Notes under the pieces: generated by a model
Databases searched by the model: none
Told to the model about the DNA's origin: nothing
Seen by the model: the letters and a program-made list of their open reading frames with translations, nothing else
Assembly: GCA_030039975.1 (NCBI GenBank)
Contig: JASHUO010000431.1
Span: 1 to 9,559 of the forward strand
Length of the DNA stretch: 9,559 nucleotides
Source: Alphaproteobacteria bacterium
GTDB taxonomy: Bacteria; Pseudomonadota; Alphaproteobacteria; ATCC43930; CGMCC-115725
Direction of reading: 5' to 3'
Position numbers and translations under genes: made by a program
Shown: in pieces, positions 1-5,746 of the stretch
How positions within the stretch are numbered: position 1 is the first letter of the stretch
Layout: each line of letters begins with the position of its first letter

Positions 1-407
1 CCAAGCTGCGCCAGGCGGTGCTCAATCTGCTCAGCAACGCCGCCAAGTTCACCAAGGCGGGCTCCGTCACACTCACCGTCGCGCGCGAGGCGACGGCCGG
101 TGGCGATTGGATCAGGATCGCCGTGCATGACACCGGCATCGGCATCAGCCGCGAGAACCTGCCGAAGCTGTTCCAGAACTTCAACCAGGCCGAAGCCTCG
201 ACCGCCAGCCGTTACGGCGGCACTGGGCTCGGCCTTGCCTTGAGCCAGAAGCTCTGCCGTCTGATGGGCGGTGAGATCACCGTCGAAAGCATGCCGGGGA
301 ACGGCTCCTGCTTCACCATCCGCGTGCCCGCGATCATCGCCCCCGCCATGCCCCGCGCCTTCGGCGCCGCGTCCGCAAGCGATCTCCTTTCCACCGCCGC
401 GCAGTAG
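1..407 (+). CDS. Histidine kinase, C-terminal ATP-binding domain (5' truncated by window edge)
   Basis: This is the last 134 codons of a sensor histidine kinase, in frame from position 3 and ending with TAG at 405-407. All the ATP-binding elements of the GHKL/HATPase_c fold are visible: an N box (NLLSNAAKFT, visible residues 8-17), a G1 box (DTGIGI, 43-48), an F box (LFQNF, 56-60) and a G2 box (GGTGLGLAL, from 72). The dimerisation/phosphoacceptor region and sensor lie upstream of the window. The protein stops about 25 residues after the kinase fold, with no receiver domain, unlike its close paralogue at 2628-4484, which shares nearly all of these motif blocks, including the phrases SNAAKFTK and QKLCRLMGG. 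It converges on the GGDEF/EAL-like gene with only 16 bp between stop codons and no obvious terminator. The kinase assignment is secure; the signal sensed cannot be told from this fragment. Confidence 0.93.
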   Translation, partial: KLRQAVLNLLSNAAKFTKAGSVTLTVAREATAGGDWIRIAVHDTGIGISRENLPKLFQNFNQAEASTASRYGGTGLGLALSQKLCRLMGGEITVESMPGNGSCFTIRVPAIIAPAMPRAFGAASASDLLSTAAQ

Positions 408-423
408 CGCGAGCACGAACCGC

Positions 424-1614
424 TTAGCTGCGCGCGACGCGGTCCATGTGCCAGCCCTGGAAGAGCGAGATTCCGGCCTTCTGGCCGAATTGCACCGCCT
501 CGGCGCGGTCGCAACGCATGAGGATGATGCGGGTCGGCGCAACCCGGTCGAGCGCCTCGCGGAATTGGAGCGCGCTGTCGCCGTCGAGGTGCAACAGGGC
601 ATCGTCCCACACCAGCTTCAGATAGTCGACGCCGAGGCTCTGCGCGTCGATGTAGGGCAGCGAGCGGAAACGCACGCCATCGAGCAGAAGGCGGTAGCCG
701 TGCTGCTTCGCCAGGTTCTCGGCGAAGAGATAGGCGCCGAAATCCGACCAGATATCGGCGAGCTGCAGCTCGAGCAGAATGTTGCCGCGCGCACGCACCG
801 GCAGATGCTCCTCGAAATCCGAGAATTCCGGCGAGAGCAGCGTTGCGACATTGATGTTCAGGCTGAGACTGTGCCTGGCGACGGGATAGTCGCGGATCAG
901 CAACCAGAGCACGCGGCGGTCGAGCGCCTGGGTCAGATACTGGAAGAGCCAGCGGTCATTGCCGAGGTGATATTCCGGCGCCAGCGCCTGGCCCAGCTCC
1001 TCGATCGAGACGAACACCTCGTCGAACAACGGTTCCGCTTCGGCTCCCGCCGGCAACGACCAGATAGTCTGGCGCCGCACCACGCTCGAGAGATCGGCGC
1101 GGTGGACTATGCCGAGGATATGGCCGAGATGCGCGGGGTCGAGCGCCCGCCGCTGCGGACGCCGCGCGGCGCCGCCGGCCGGCGGCCCGGTTCGCTGCCG
1201 TGCCTCACCCGCATGGCGGCCTTCGGCCAGAGCCAGGAATCGGTCGTAATCATGCTCGAGATCGAAGAGCGAGCAGAACGCGGCGCCGTCGTCATGCTGC
1301 GCCAGCGGGTCGTCGCCGAAGAGATAGCGGATGATCGCAACCGCCTCTTCGAGCGTTTTGCGCCGGGCGCCCTTGCAGATCACCACGATGTCGCCGCCGC
1401 CGAGCTGGAACAGCTTCCCGGCGAAAGGCTTGACCAGCTCGTCGAGCATGTTTGCGACGATCTGCAGATGCTTGTCGCGGCGACGATGGCGTTGCAGCCG
1501 CGACAGGTGGAAGTGCAACGCGCGCAGGCCGGAGCGCGCCTCACCGAGCCGACGCACATGGCGCAACAGCCGGGCTTCGGCGCCCGGCTTGGTGTCGCCC
1601 TCCGGCTCGGTCAT
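424..1614 (-). CDS. Degenerate GGDEF/EAL-domain protein, probably non-catalytic
   Basis: A soluble protein of 396 residues. The N-terminal part (about 30-105) follows the GGDEF fold pattern (ALHFHLSRLQ, then QLGGGDIVVICKG), but the signature reads GGGDI at 72-76. The C-terminal part (about 180-390) follows the EAL fold: EVF (199-201) in place of EAL, NINVATL with N255, LLELQL with E282, LLDG with D312 where active enzymes have DD, VDYLK with K333, and a final LFQGWHM like the usual QGY/F motif. Several metal-binding acidic residues of active phosphodiesterases are missing, so both domains are probably inactive and may bind nucleotide or a partner protein. A low-complexity Arg/Gly/Pro linker (about 132-160) joins them. 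I chose ATG 1614 because GGAG at 1622-1625 lies 7 nt upstream; a longer reading from 1725 would overlap the preceding response regulator. It lies 40 bp downstream of that gene and is probably co-transcribed with it. The fold assignment is by eye. Confidence 0.75.
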   Translation of the reverse strand: MTEPEGDTKPGAEARLLRHVRRLGEARSGLRALHFHLSRLQRHRRRDKHLQIVANMLDELVKPFAGKLFQLGGGDIVVICKGARRKTLEEAVAIIRYLFGDDPLAQHDDGAAFCSLFDLEHDYDRFLALAEGRHAGEARQRTGPPAGGAARRPQRRALDPAHLGHILGIVHRADLSSVVRRQTIWSLPAGAEAEPLFDEVFVSIEELGQALAPEYHLGNDRWLFQYLTQALDRRVLWLLIRDYPVARHSLSLNINVATLLSPEFSDFEEHLPVRARGNILLELQLADIWSDFGAYLFAENLAKQHGYRLLLDGVRFRSLPYIDAQSLGVDYLKLVWDDALLHLDGDSALQFREALDRVAPTRIILMRCDRAEAVQFGQKAGISLFQGWHMDRVARS

Positions 1615-1654
1615 CGCCGCACTCCGACGTGCCGCTTCGCCCGCGTCCCGCCCC

Positions 1655-2053
1655 TCAGGCGCTCCTGGTAAGGAGGAAGGAGATCTTGGTCTTGAGCTCT
1701 TCCGGCGAAATCGGCTTGACGACATAGGCGGGAATCCCCGCCTTCTTCGCCGCGATCACCGAGCCGGCATCGGCGCGCCCGGTGAGCATCAGAAACGGCA
1801 GATCGGGCTTGATCGCGTGGATCCGATCGTAGAATTCGATCCCCGACATGCCCGGCATGTTCCAATCGCTGATGATGAGATCGCAGGTCGAAGACGCTTG
1901 CTCGAACTGCTTCAGCGCCTGCTCGGCGCCCTCGGCTTCGATCAGGTTGGCAATCTTCATGCGCGTGAGCATGCGGCGGATCAGCATGCGCATGGTCTGA
2001 TCGTCGTCGACGATCATCACGGTCTTGCCTTCCAGACCCGGCGCACCGCTCAT
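1655..2053 (-). CDS. Single-domain (CheY-like) response regulator
   Basis: A 132-residue stand-alone receiver domain, expected to be cytoplasmic and to receive phosphate from a histidine kinase. Visible landmarks are the acidic cluster VDDD (15-18), the phosphoacceptor in ISDWNMPG (D63), the switch threonine in MLTG (T91) and the conserved lysine in VVKP (K113). No output domain follows, so it must act by protein-protein contact or as a relay step. ATG 2053 is preferred over an upstream in-frame start at 2128 because GAGG at 2060-2063 sits 6 nt before it and the domain begins about 10 residues in. It heads a probable two-gene unit with the degenerate GGDEF/EAL gene 40 bp downstream. The 213-bp spacer upstream probably holds its promoter. 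Which kinase it serves is unknown; both kinases in the window are candidates. Confidence 0.93.
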   Translation of the reverse strand: MSGAPGLEGKTVMIVDDDQTMRMLIRRMLTRMKIANLIEAEGAEQALKQFEQASSTCDLIISDWNMPGMSGIEFYDRIHAIKPDLPFLMLTGRADAGSVIAAKKAGIPAYVVKPISPEELKTKISFLLTRSA

Positions 2054-2209
2054 CGCGAACCTCGTACTGTCTGAGACATCCGACCGGCGCACGGCCGCTC
2101 GTACCACCGGGCCGGTCATCGGCCGCATTAAACGTCAACCAGCGTTAAGCCTTTGCGAAGAGTTGCCGCGGTCGGCGTTTACGCCTCGTTTACGACGTTT
2201 GCCGAGTTT
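2054..2209 (-). promoter_or_regulatory. Probable promoter/leader region of the response regulator-GGDEF/EAL unit
   Basis: This non-coding stretch lies upstream of the response regulator that starts at 2053 and below the heptamer hairpin. On the minus strand a TTGACG (complement of 2133-2138) resembles a -35 element, but no convincing -10 box follows 16-18 nt later, so no promoter can be fixed. The far end (2176-2203) carries three near-direct repeats, listed separately. TTAA occurs at 2128-2131 and 2145-2148, spaced by 13 nt rather than the 7 nt of a CtrA site. The region is somewhat richer in A/T than its surroundings, as expected for a promoter. Confidence 0.35.
2176..2203. promoter_or_regulatory. 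Helically phased direct repeats, possible regulator-binding site
   Basis: CGTTTACG occurs at 2176-2183 and again at 2187-2194, 11 bp apart, followed by CGTTTGCC at 2196-2203. The first two contain TTTA-N7-TTTA, which has the 7-nt spacing of the alphaproteobacterial CtrA site (TTAA-N7-TTAA) but differs by one base in each half. The 11-bp phasing puts the copies on one face of the helix. It lies about 125 bp upstream of the response regulator start at 2053. This is a suggestion from spacing and position only. Confidence 0.25.
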
Positions 2210-2265
2210 TCAGTCGTCAGTTCTCAGTCGATCGGCGACTGAGAACTGAGAACTGACAACTGACC
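2210..2265. repeat. Inverted heptamer tandem array forming a long hairpin
   Basis: Three heptamers of the form TCAGTNN (2210-2230) are followed, after a short spacer, by four of the reverse-complement form ACTGANN (2238-2265). Together they make a stem with a perfect 13-bp core: CAGTTCTCAGTCG at 2218-2230 against CGACTGAGAACTG at 2236-2248, around a 5-nt loop (ATCGG). The stem extends further outward with two mismatches. It begins directly after the TAG (2269-2267) of the minus-strand response regulator, so it may act as a 3' stem-loop that slows or ends transcription or protects the mRNA. No T-run follows on either strand, so it is not a canonical intrinsic terminator. Its modest GC content and repeat unit stand out from the GC-rich surroundings and suggest a dispersed repeat. 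Confidence 0.85.
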
Positions 2266-2266
2266 A

Positions 2267-2635
2267 CTACCGTTTCCCCAGGCAGGCGCTGATCTTCGCG
2301 AGCAGCCGCGGCATGTCGACCGGCTTGGTGTCGAAATCGGCGCAGCCGACCTCGACGCTCTTGTCGCGGTCGCTGGCCAGGGCGTGCGCGGTGAGGGCGA
2401 TGATCGGAATTTCCGCAGTCGCCGGATTGGATTTGATCCGCCGTGTCGCTTCCCAGCCATCCATCTCGCCAAGCGCGATGTCCATCAGGATGAGATCAGG
2501 CTGTTCCGTGCTCGCCATCGCGATGCCGCTCGGCGCATCAACGGCGAAACAGAGCTCGAAGCCGTGGCGCTGCAGCCGGCGGCCGAGCATGTCGCGATTC
2601 ATTTCGTTGTCTTCGACGAGCAGGATCTTAGGCAT
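2267..2635 (-). CDS. Single-domain response regulator, translationally coupled to the hybrid kinase
   Basis: A 122-residue receiver with no output domain. It begins MPKILLVEDNEMNRD, giving the acidic residues E8/D9, the phosphoacceptor D52 in LILMDIALGEMDGW, T82 in IIALTAH and K104 in DTKP. The VEDNEMNRD style is typical of receivers paired with or attached to hybrid kinases. ATG 2635 was chosen because the domain starts at once. The kinase stop codon TAA (2630-2628) lies inside this gene, an 8-nt overlap, and no clear SD is present, which fits translational re-initiation and balanced expression. The natural inference is that it takes phosphate from the kinase encoded just upstream. Its target is not evident: the neighbouring degenerate GGDEF/EAL protein or an unseen histidine phosphotransferase are possibilities. 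A hairpin-forming repeat follows the stop codon. Confidence 0.93.
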   Translation of the reverse strand: MPKILLVEDNEMNRDMLGRRLQRHGFELCFAVDAPSGIAMASTEQPDLILMDIALGEMDGWEATRRIKSNPATAEIPIIALTAHALASDRDKSVEVGCADFDTKPVDMPRLLAKISACLGKR

Positions 2636-4484
2636 GGGCTGACATGACCTGGACGATTGCGGAATCATGGGACGCGGCGGGCGTGCCGCGTGGACAGACG
2701 CGTTCGAGCGTGCGCAGCAGCACGTCGCGGTCGATGGGCTTCACCAGATGCTCGACCGCGCCCAGCGCGAGCCCGGTGCGGCGGTCATCGACGATGGTAA
2801 GCATGATCACCGGCACGCCTTCGAGCTCGGCATCGGCCTTGAGCGCACGCAGGACATCCCAGCCGTTCATCTCCGGCATCAGCACGTCGAGAATCAGCGC
2901 CGAAGGTTTGACGGCGCGGCTCAGCGCCATCGCCTTGCGCGGGTCATCGGCCAAAACCGGGCGGAAGCCTTCCTTCACCAGGATGCGCTGCATGAGATCG
3001 AGCACCGCCGGATCGTCGTCGACCACGAGCACGACGTCGCGGCGCGGCGTCCCCTCAGGCTGCGTCGCGGCGGCGGTGCTGCGTCGTTCCACCGTTTCGG
3101 TCAGCGAGGCGGGAAGCTTTATGGTGAAGCACGAGCCCTGGCCGAGCTCGCTCTCGACCGTGACGTCGCCGCCCATGAGGCGACACAGCTTTTGCGTCAA
3201 CGCCAACCCGAGGCCGGTGCCGCCATATTTGCTTGCGGTCCAGGCCTCGGCCTGGCTGAAATTCTGGAAGAGCTTGCTCTGGTTCTCGCGGGCGATGCCG
3301 ATGCCGGTATCGCGCACCGAGAGCTGAAGCCAATCGCCGCTGCGTCCGCGCCGGCGCGTGACGCTCATGACGATGCGGCCATCCTTGGTGAACTTGGCGG
3401 CGTTGCTCAGCAGATTGAGCGCCGCCTGGCGCAGCTTGCTGACATCGCCCTCGGCACCGCCGAGAATTTCGCCGCGCTCGACGATCAGCTGGTTGCCGTT
3501 CCGGGCGCAGAGCGGCTCGGCCGTGAGCGCGAGCTCGTCGATCAGCTCGTTCAGGTCGAAGCGCTCGTTGAACAGCTCCATCTTGCCGGCCTCGATCTTC
3601 GACAGATCGAGCACGTCGGTGATGAGCATCAGGAGATGCTTGCCCGAGGTATTGATGTTGATCAGGTCTCGAAGCGCCTGCGCCTCGACGCCGTCGATCT
3701 CGGCGTCTTCGAGCAGCATCTCGCTATAGCCGATCACCGCATTCAAGGGCGTGCGCAGCTCGTGGCTCATCTTGGCGAGGAACTCGGATTTGGCGCGATT
3801 GGCGTTCTCCGCCTCTTCCTTTGCCTCGCGCAGCTTGACCGCGGTGGCGCGATGGTTCTGCATCTCGCGCGCCAGCTCCGATTGGCTGGCGATGATGCTG
3901 GCATAGTAGAGCGCCATCATCGACACATAGATCGCCGCGCAGACGATCGAGACGATGCCGACGCCGCTCAGCGCGCGCAGCGGCACGTGCTGAGGGAAGG
4001 AACCGCCGGCGGCATAGAACGCGTAGAAGATGGCGACCCCGAGCGCGATCATGCCGATGACGGTGAGCCGCGGCCCGTGCGAGCCGAGATAGAGAAAGGC
4101 GAGCAGCGGCACGACGACGAGCCAGGCGACGAAAGGCGAGCTGAGGCCGCCATAATGGTAACAGCCCCAGAGGATCACGAAGATGAGATCCGCCACCGAG
4201 ATGAGCGCCAGGCCGGTCAAGGCGCCGGTGCGTTTCAGCAGCCATGGAAAGGCCCAGTAGGCCGTCAGCGCCGCCGCCGGCACCCAGAGGCCGTAGCCTG
4301 GATGCGGGTCGATCACATAGACGTAGACGGTCATGGTGTGGCCGAGGAACGGCCCGAAGAGGTGCGAGACGAGGAAGATGCGCGCGCGCTGGTGCTGCTC
4401 GCGCTCGGCCTTGAGCCCTGGCGGAATGAACCAATCGAGCAGCGGGTAAATCATCTCGGGTGACAGACGCAGGCGCCAGCCCAT
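2628..4484 (-). CDS. Membrane-bound hybrid histidine kinase (6 TM - HisKA - HATPase - receiver)
   Basis: An inner-membrane sensor kinase of 618 residues. After a short N-terminal segment it has about six hydrophobic helices between residues 36 and 200, with only short loops and so no large periplasmic sensor. A charged coiled-coil linker (about 202-232) leads to HisKA with H241 in KMSHELRTPLN. The ATP-binding domain has an N box (NLLSNAAKFT, 357-366), a G1 box (DTGIGI, 392-397), an F box (405-409) and a G2 box (421-429). A receiver (about 483-600) has D489-D491, phosphoacceptor D533 (LILDVLMPEMNG), T563 and K582. ATG 4484 is fixed by a strong GGAGGA at 4491-4496, 6 nt upstream; an open reading frame continues back to 4880 but its sequence is Arg/Ser-rich nonsense over the hemerythrin gene. 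The stop overlaps the next response regulator by 8 nt. The catalytic half closely resembles the truncated kinase at 1-407. The ligand is unknown; a membrane, lipid, redox or quinone-linked signal is possible. Confidence 0.95.
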   Translation of the reverse strand: MGWRLRLSPEMIYPLLDWFIPPGLKAEREQHQRARIFLVSHLFGPFLGHTMTVYVYVIDPHPGYGLWVPAAALTAYWAFPWLLKRTGALTGLALISVADLIFVILWGCYHYGGLSSPFVAWLVVVPLLAFLYLGSHGPRLTVIGMIALGVAIFYAFYAAGGSFPQHVPLRALSGVGIVSIVCAAIYVSMMALYYASIIASQSELAREMQNHRATAVKLREAKEEAENANRAKSEFLAKMSHELRTPLNAVIGYSEMLLEDAEIDGVEAQALRDLININTSGKHLLMLITDVLDLSKIEAGKMELFNERFDLNELIDELALTAEPLCARNGNQLIVERGEILGGAEGDVSKLRQAALNLLSNAAKFTKDGRIVMSVTRRRGRSGDWLQLSVRDTGIGIARENQSKLFQNFSQAEAWTASKYGGTGLGLALTQKLCRLMGGDVTVESELGQGSCFTIKLPASLTETVERRSTAAATQPEGTPRRDVVLVVDDDPAVLDLMQRILVKEGFRPVLADDPRKAMALSRAVKPSALILDVLMPEMNGWDVLRALKADAELEGVPVIMLTIVDDRRTGLALGAVEHLVKPIDRDVLLRTLERVCPRGTPAASHDSAIVQVMSAHA

Positions 4485-4617
4485 GGGCCCTCCTCCCACG
4501 CGGCGGCAGGATAATCCAGACTGGTTAATGGATTGTTGGCTGGAGGGCGGAACCGACGGGCGTCCCAAGGGGGAACCGGCCGGGCGAGGCGCGAACCAGC
4601 TCCGCCAAGGCGCTCGC
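4485..4617 (-). other. Spacer between hemerythrin and hybrid kinase genes, with weak stem-loop
   Basis: A 133-bp non-coding gap holding the kinase SD (complement of 4491-4496). At its far end, GGCGAGGCGC (4583-4592) can pair with GCGCTCGCC (4610-4618) with one bulged base, forming a GC-rich stem that reaches the hemerythrin stop codon. No T-run follows, so it is at best a weak or processing-type stem-loop. Co-transcription of hemerythrin and kinase is possible but not shown. Confidence 0.3.
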
Positions 4618-5061
4618 CTATTTCTCCTTCGCTGCCGCCTTGTCGCGGGCGATCGCCTGGGCGATTGCCTCCGCTTCGGAGGCGGCGAGCAGCTCTTGCG
4701 CCTGCGGGAAGAGCTCGGTCTCTTCCTCGTCGATGTGGAACTCGACCTCCTCCTGGAGCTCGGCGAGCCGCATCGCCCAGTCCCCGCCCTCCTGCTCCGC
4801 CTGATCGAGCGCATCGATGAGCAGCCCGATCTCGTCATGTTCCTCGAGCGACTCGCCGACCAGTTCCCTGGCCTCGTCATGACGTTCGAGCGCAGGATAG
4901 AAATGCTTCTCCTCCAGCTCGGTGTGGCGTTCCAGCTCCTGCTTCAGCTCCTGAAAGAGCCGCTCGCGCGTCTTCGTCGCCGCTTCGGCGACCTCACCGA
5001 GCCGCTCGAACAGCCGCTTCGCCTTCAGGTGGTCCTGTCTGAGGAGTTGGTAGAGGTCCAT
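4618..5061 (-). CDS. Hemerythrin-like HHE-domain protein
   Basis: A small soluble protein (147 residues), predicted to be a four-helix bundle that binds a non-haem di-iron centre. Candidate ligands appear in order: H11 (QDHLKAKRLF), H46 and E50 (ERHTELEEKHFYP, also H53), H75 (EEHDEI), and H109 with E112/E113 (FHIDEEETELFP). The paired HHE motifs and the heavy Glu/Leu/His helical composition are typical of bacterial hemerythrins, which bind O2 or respond to NO, oxidative stress or iron. ATG 5061 is preferred because AAGGA at 5070-5074 lies 8 nt upstream and the first helix starts at once; an upstream in-frame start at 5112 would add an Arg-rich tail. The C-terminus is an Ala/Lys-rich tail. It precedes the membrane kinase by 133 bp on the same strand, so a role in feeding an oxygen or redox signal to that kinase is conceivable but unproven. 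Confidence 0.88.
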   Translation of the reverse strand: MDLYQLLRQDHLKAKRLFERLGEVAEAATKTRERLFQELKQELERHTELEEKHFYPALERHDEARELVGESLEEHDEIGLLIDALDQAEQEGGDWAMRLAELQEEVEFHIDEEETELFPQAQELLAASEAEAIAQAIARDKAAAKEK

Positions 5062-5326
5062 CGGCCGCGTCCTTCCCTTGGCTCTGATGCGACGGTCTTG
5101 TTCTAACGGCATTCTTGCGGCTCCGGCTCCCGTGGTGCGGCGCTTTTTCCCGCTGCTTCAACCTCGGCTCCCGGAGCGCCGCAGCCTTTCAGCTTTTCGG
5201 CCGGCTGCATGCGTCGCGCGCCACCCGTCATCGGCGATTATTCTCCTCGAGCGAATGGCGCATTCGCTCGAGCGAGGGTAGTCGCCGCGCGATCCAGTCC
5301 CCAGCTCAGGCAAAGAAACCGCCGGG
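5062..5326. other. Non-coding upstream region of the hemerythrin gene
   Basis: I find no convincing gene here. Open frames exist on both strands, but they lack family resemblance and are rich in Arg, Ser and Pro. The stretch should contain the promoter of the hemerythrin gene; no clear -35/-10 pair can be picked out. The palindrome at 5246-5272 lies inside it. Confidence 0.5.
5246..5272. repeat. Perfect 12-bp inverted repeat (stem-loop or operator)
   Basis: CTCGAGCGAATG (5246-5257) and CATTCGCTCGAG (5261-5272) are exact reverse complements around a 3-nt centre (GCG). Allowing one bulged C, pairing continues for 3-5 more base pairs outward (TTCTC against GAGGG, including G-U pairs). No T-run follows on either strand, so an intrinsic terminator is unlikely. 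It sits 185 bp upstream of the hemerythrin start and about 55 bp before a possible plus-strand small gene, so it could be an operator for a dimeric regulator or an RNA structure. Confidence 0.8.
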
Positions 5327-5509
5327 ATGAGAATCGCCATGGAAAAGCCCTGCCGCGAACCAAGATTGAACGAGCTTTTCGAGGACAGTGCCATGCGCCT
5401 GCTGATGGCGAGCGACAAGGTCGACGAAGCGGCGCTGCGCTCCCTGATCGCGAGTGTTGTCGAGGCCCTGCCGGTTTCGGCTTGGCGGCGCTGCGGCTGC
5501 TGGGCTTAG
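5327..5509 (+). CDS. Possible small protein, unrecognised
   Basis: A 60-residue reading frame of uncertain reality. Its middle (about residues 14-48, LNELFEDSAMRLLMASDKVDE and onward) looks like a genuine amphipathic helical protein with G/C-rich third positions. Its last dozen residues (VSAWRRCGCWA) look unnatural and may lie beyond a small frameshift or be non-coding: in another frame the same bases read AALRLLGLG. ATG 5327 or ATG 5339 could start it; neither has a strong SD. No domain is recognised and no opposing gene explains the frame. It lies 21 nt before another possible small gene on the same strand. Confidence 0.35.
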   Translation: MRIAMEKPCREPRLNELFEDSAMRLLMASDKVDEAALRSLIASVVEALPVSAWRRCGCWA

Positions 5510-5530
5510 GCGAGAACGTTGGAGTGCGTG

Positions 5531-5746
5531 ATGGTTTCTTTGGATTGGCGGAGCATCGCCGTCGGGATCGTCGGCCTGATCGACTTCATCGTCTTCGCCG
5601 AGCTCCTCCGCGATGAGTGGCGCAATCGCCGGCCCGGGCGGCGCGCCGGCATCCGCCCTCAGACGAAGGTCTCGAGAACGTCGACGGAACTCTCCCAACC
5701 AATACGGTCGAAGGTCTCGGTGATCCAGCGTTCGGCGGTCTCATAG
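5531..5746 (+). CDS. Possible small single-pass membrane protein overlapping the patatin 3' end
   Basis: A 71-residue reading frame with a good SD: GGAG at 5521-5524, 6 nt before ATG 5531. Residues 8-25 (IAVGIVGLIDFIVFAELL) form a plausible transmembrane helix, followed by a basic Arg-rich tail, as in a small inner-membrane protein with a cytoplasmic C-terminus. Codons from about residue 6 to 40 have the G/C-rich third positions of real genes here. The last 88 nt lie antisense to the end of the phospholipase gene, and this Ser/Thr/Arg-rich part may simply be read-through of opposing coding sequence. No family is recognised. Confidence 0.4.
   Translation: MVSLDWRSIAVGIVGLIDFIVFAELLRDEWRNRRPGRRAGIRPQTKVSRTSTELSQPIRSKVSVIQRSAVS

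Noticed and set aside
271..1671. 466-codon open frame on the plus strand
   Set aside because: It lies antisense to the GGDEF/EAL-like gene and response regulator. The protein is Arg/Glu/Ala-rich without any fold pattern, while the minus strand has recognisable motifs and SDs; long antisense frames are expected in GC-rich coding DNA.
2210..2265. CRISPR array
   Set aside because: The units are 7 nt, contiguous and in two orientations, with no spacers; no cas genes are present.
2210..2265. Canonical intrinsic terminator
   Set aside because: The stem is strong but no T-run follows on either strand (AAAAC follows on the minus strand).
2667..4463. 598-codon open frame on the plus strand
   Set aside because: Exactly antisense to the hybrid kinase, with a His/Asp/Arg-rich sequence lacking domains. 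It mirrors the kinase codon bias.
4485..4880. N-terminal extension of the hybrid kinase back to 4880
   Set aside because: The extra 132 residues are Arg/Ser-rich antisense of the hemerythrin gene; a strong GGAGGA supports the start at 4484.
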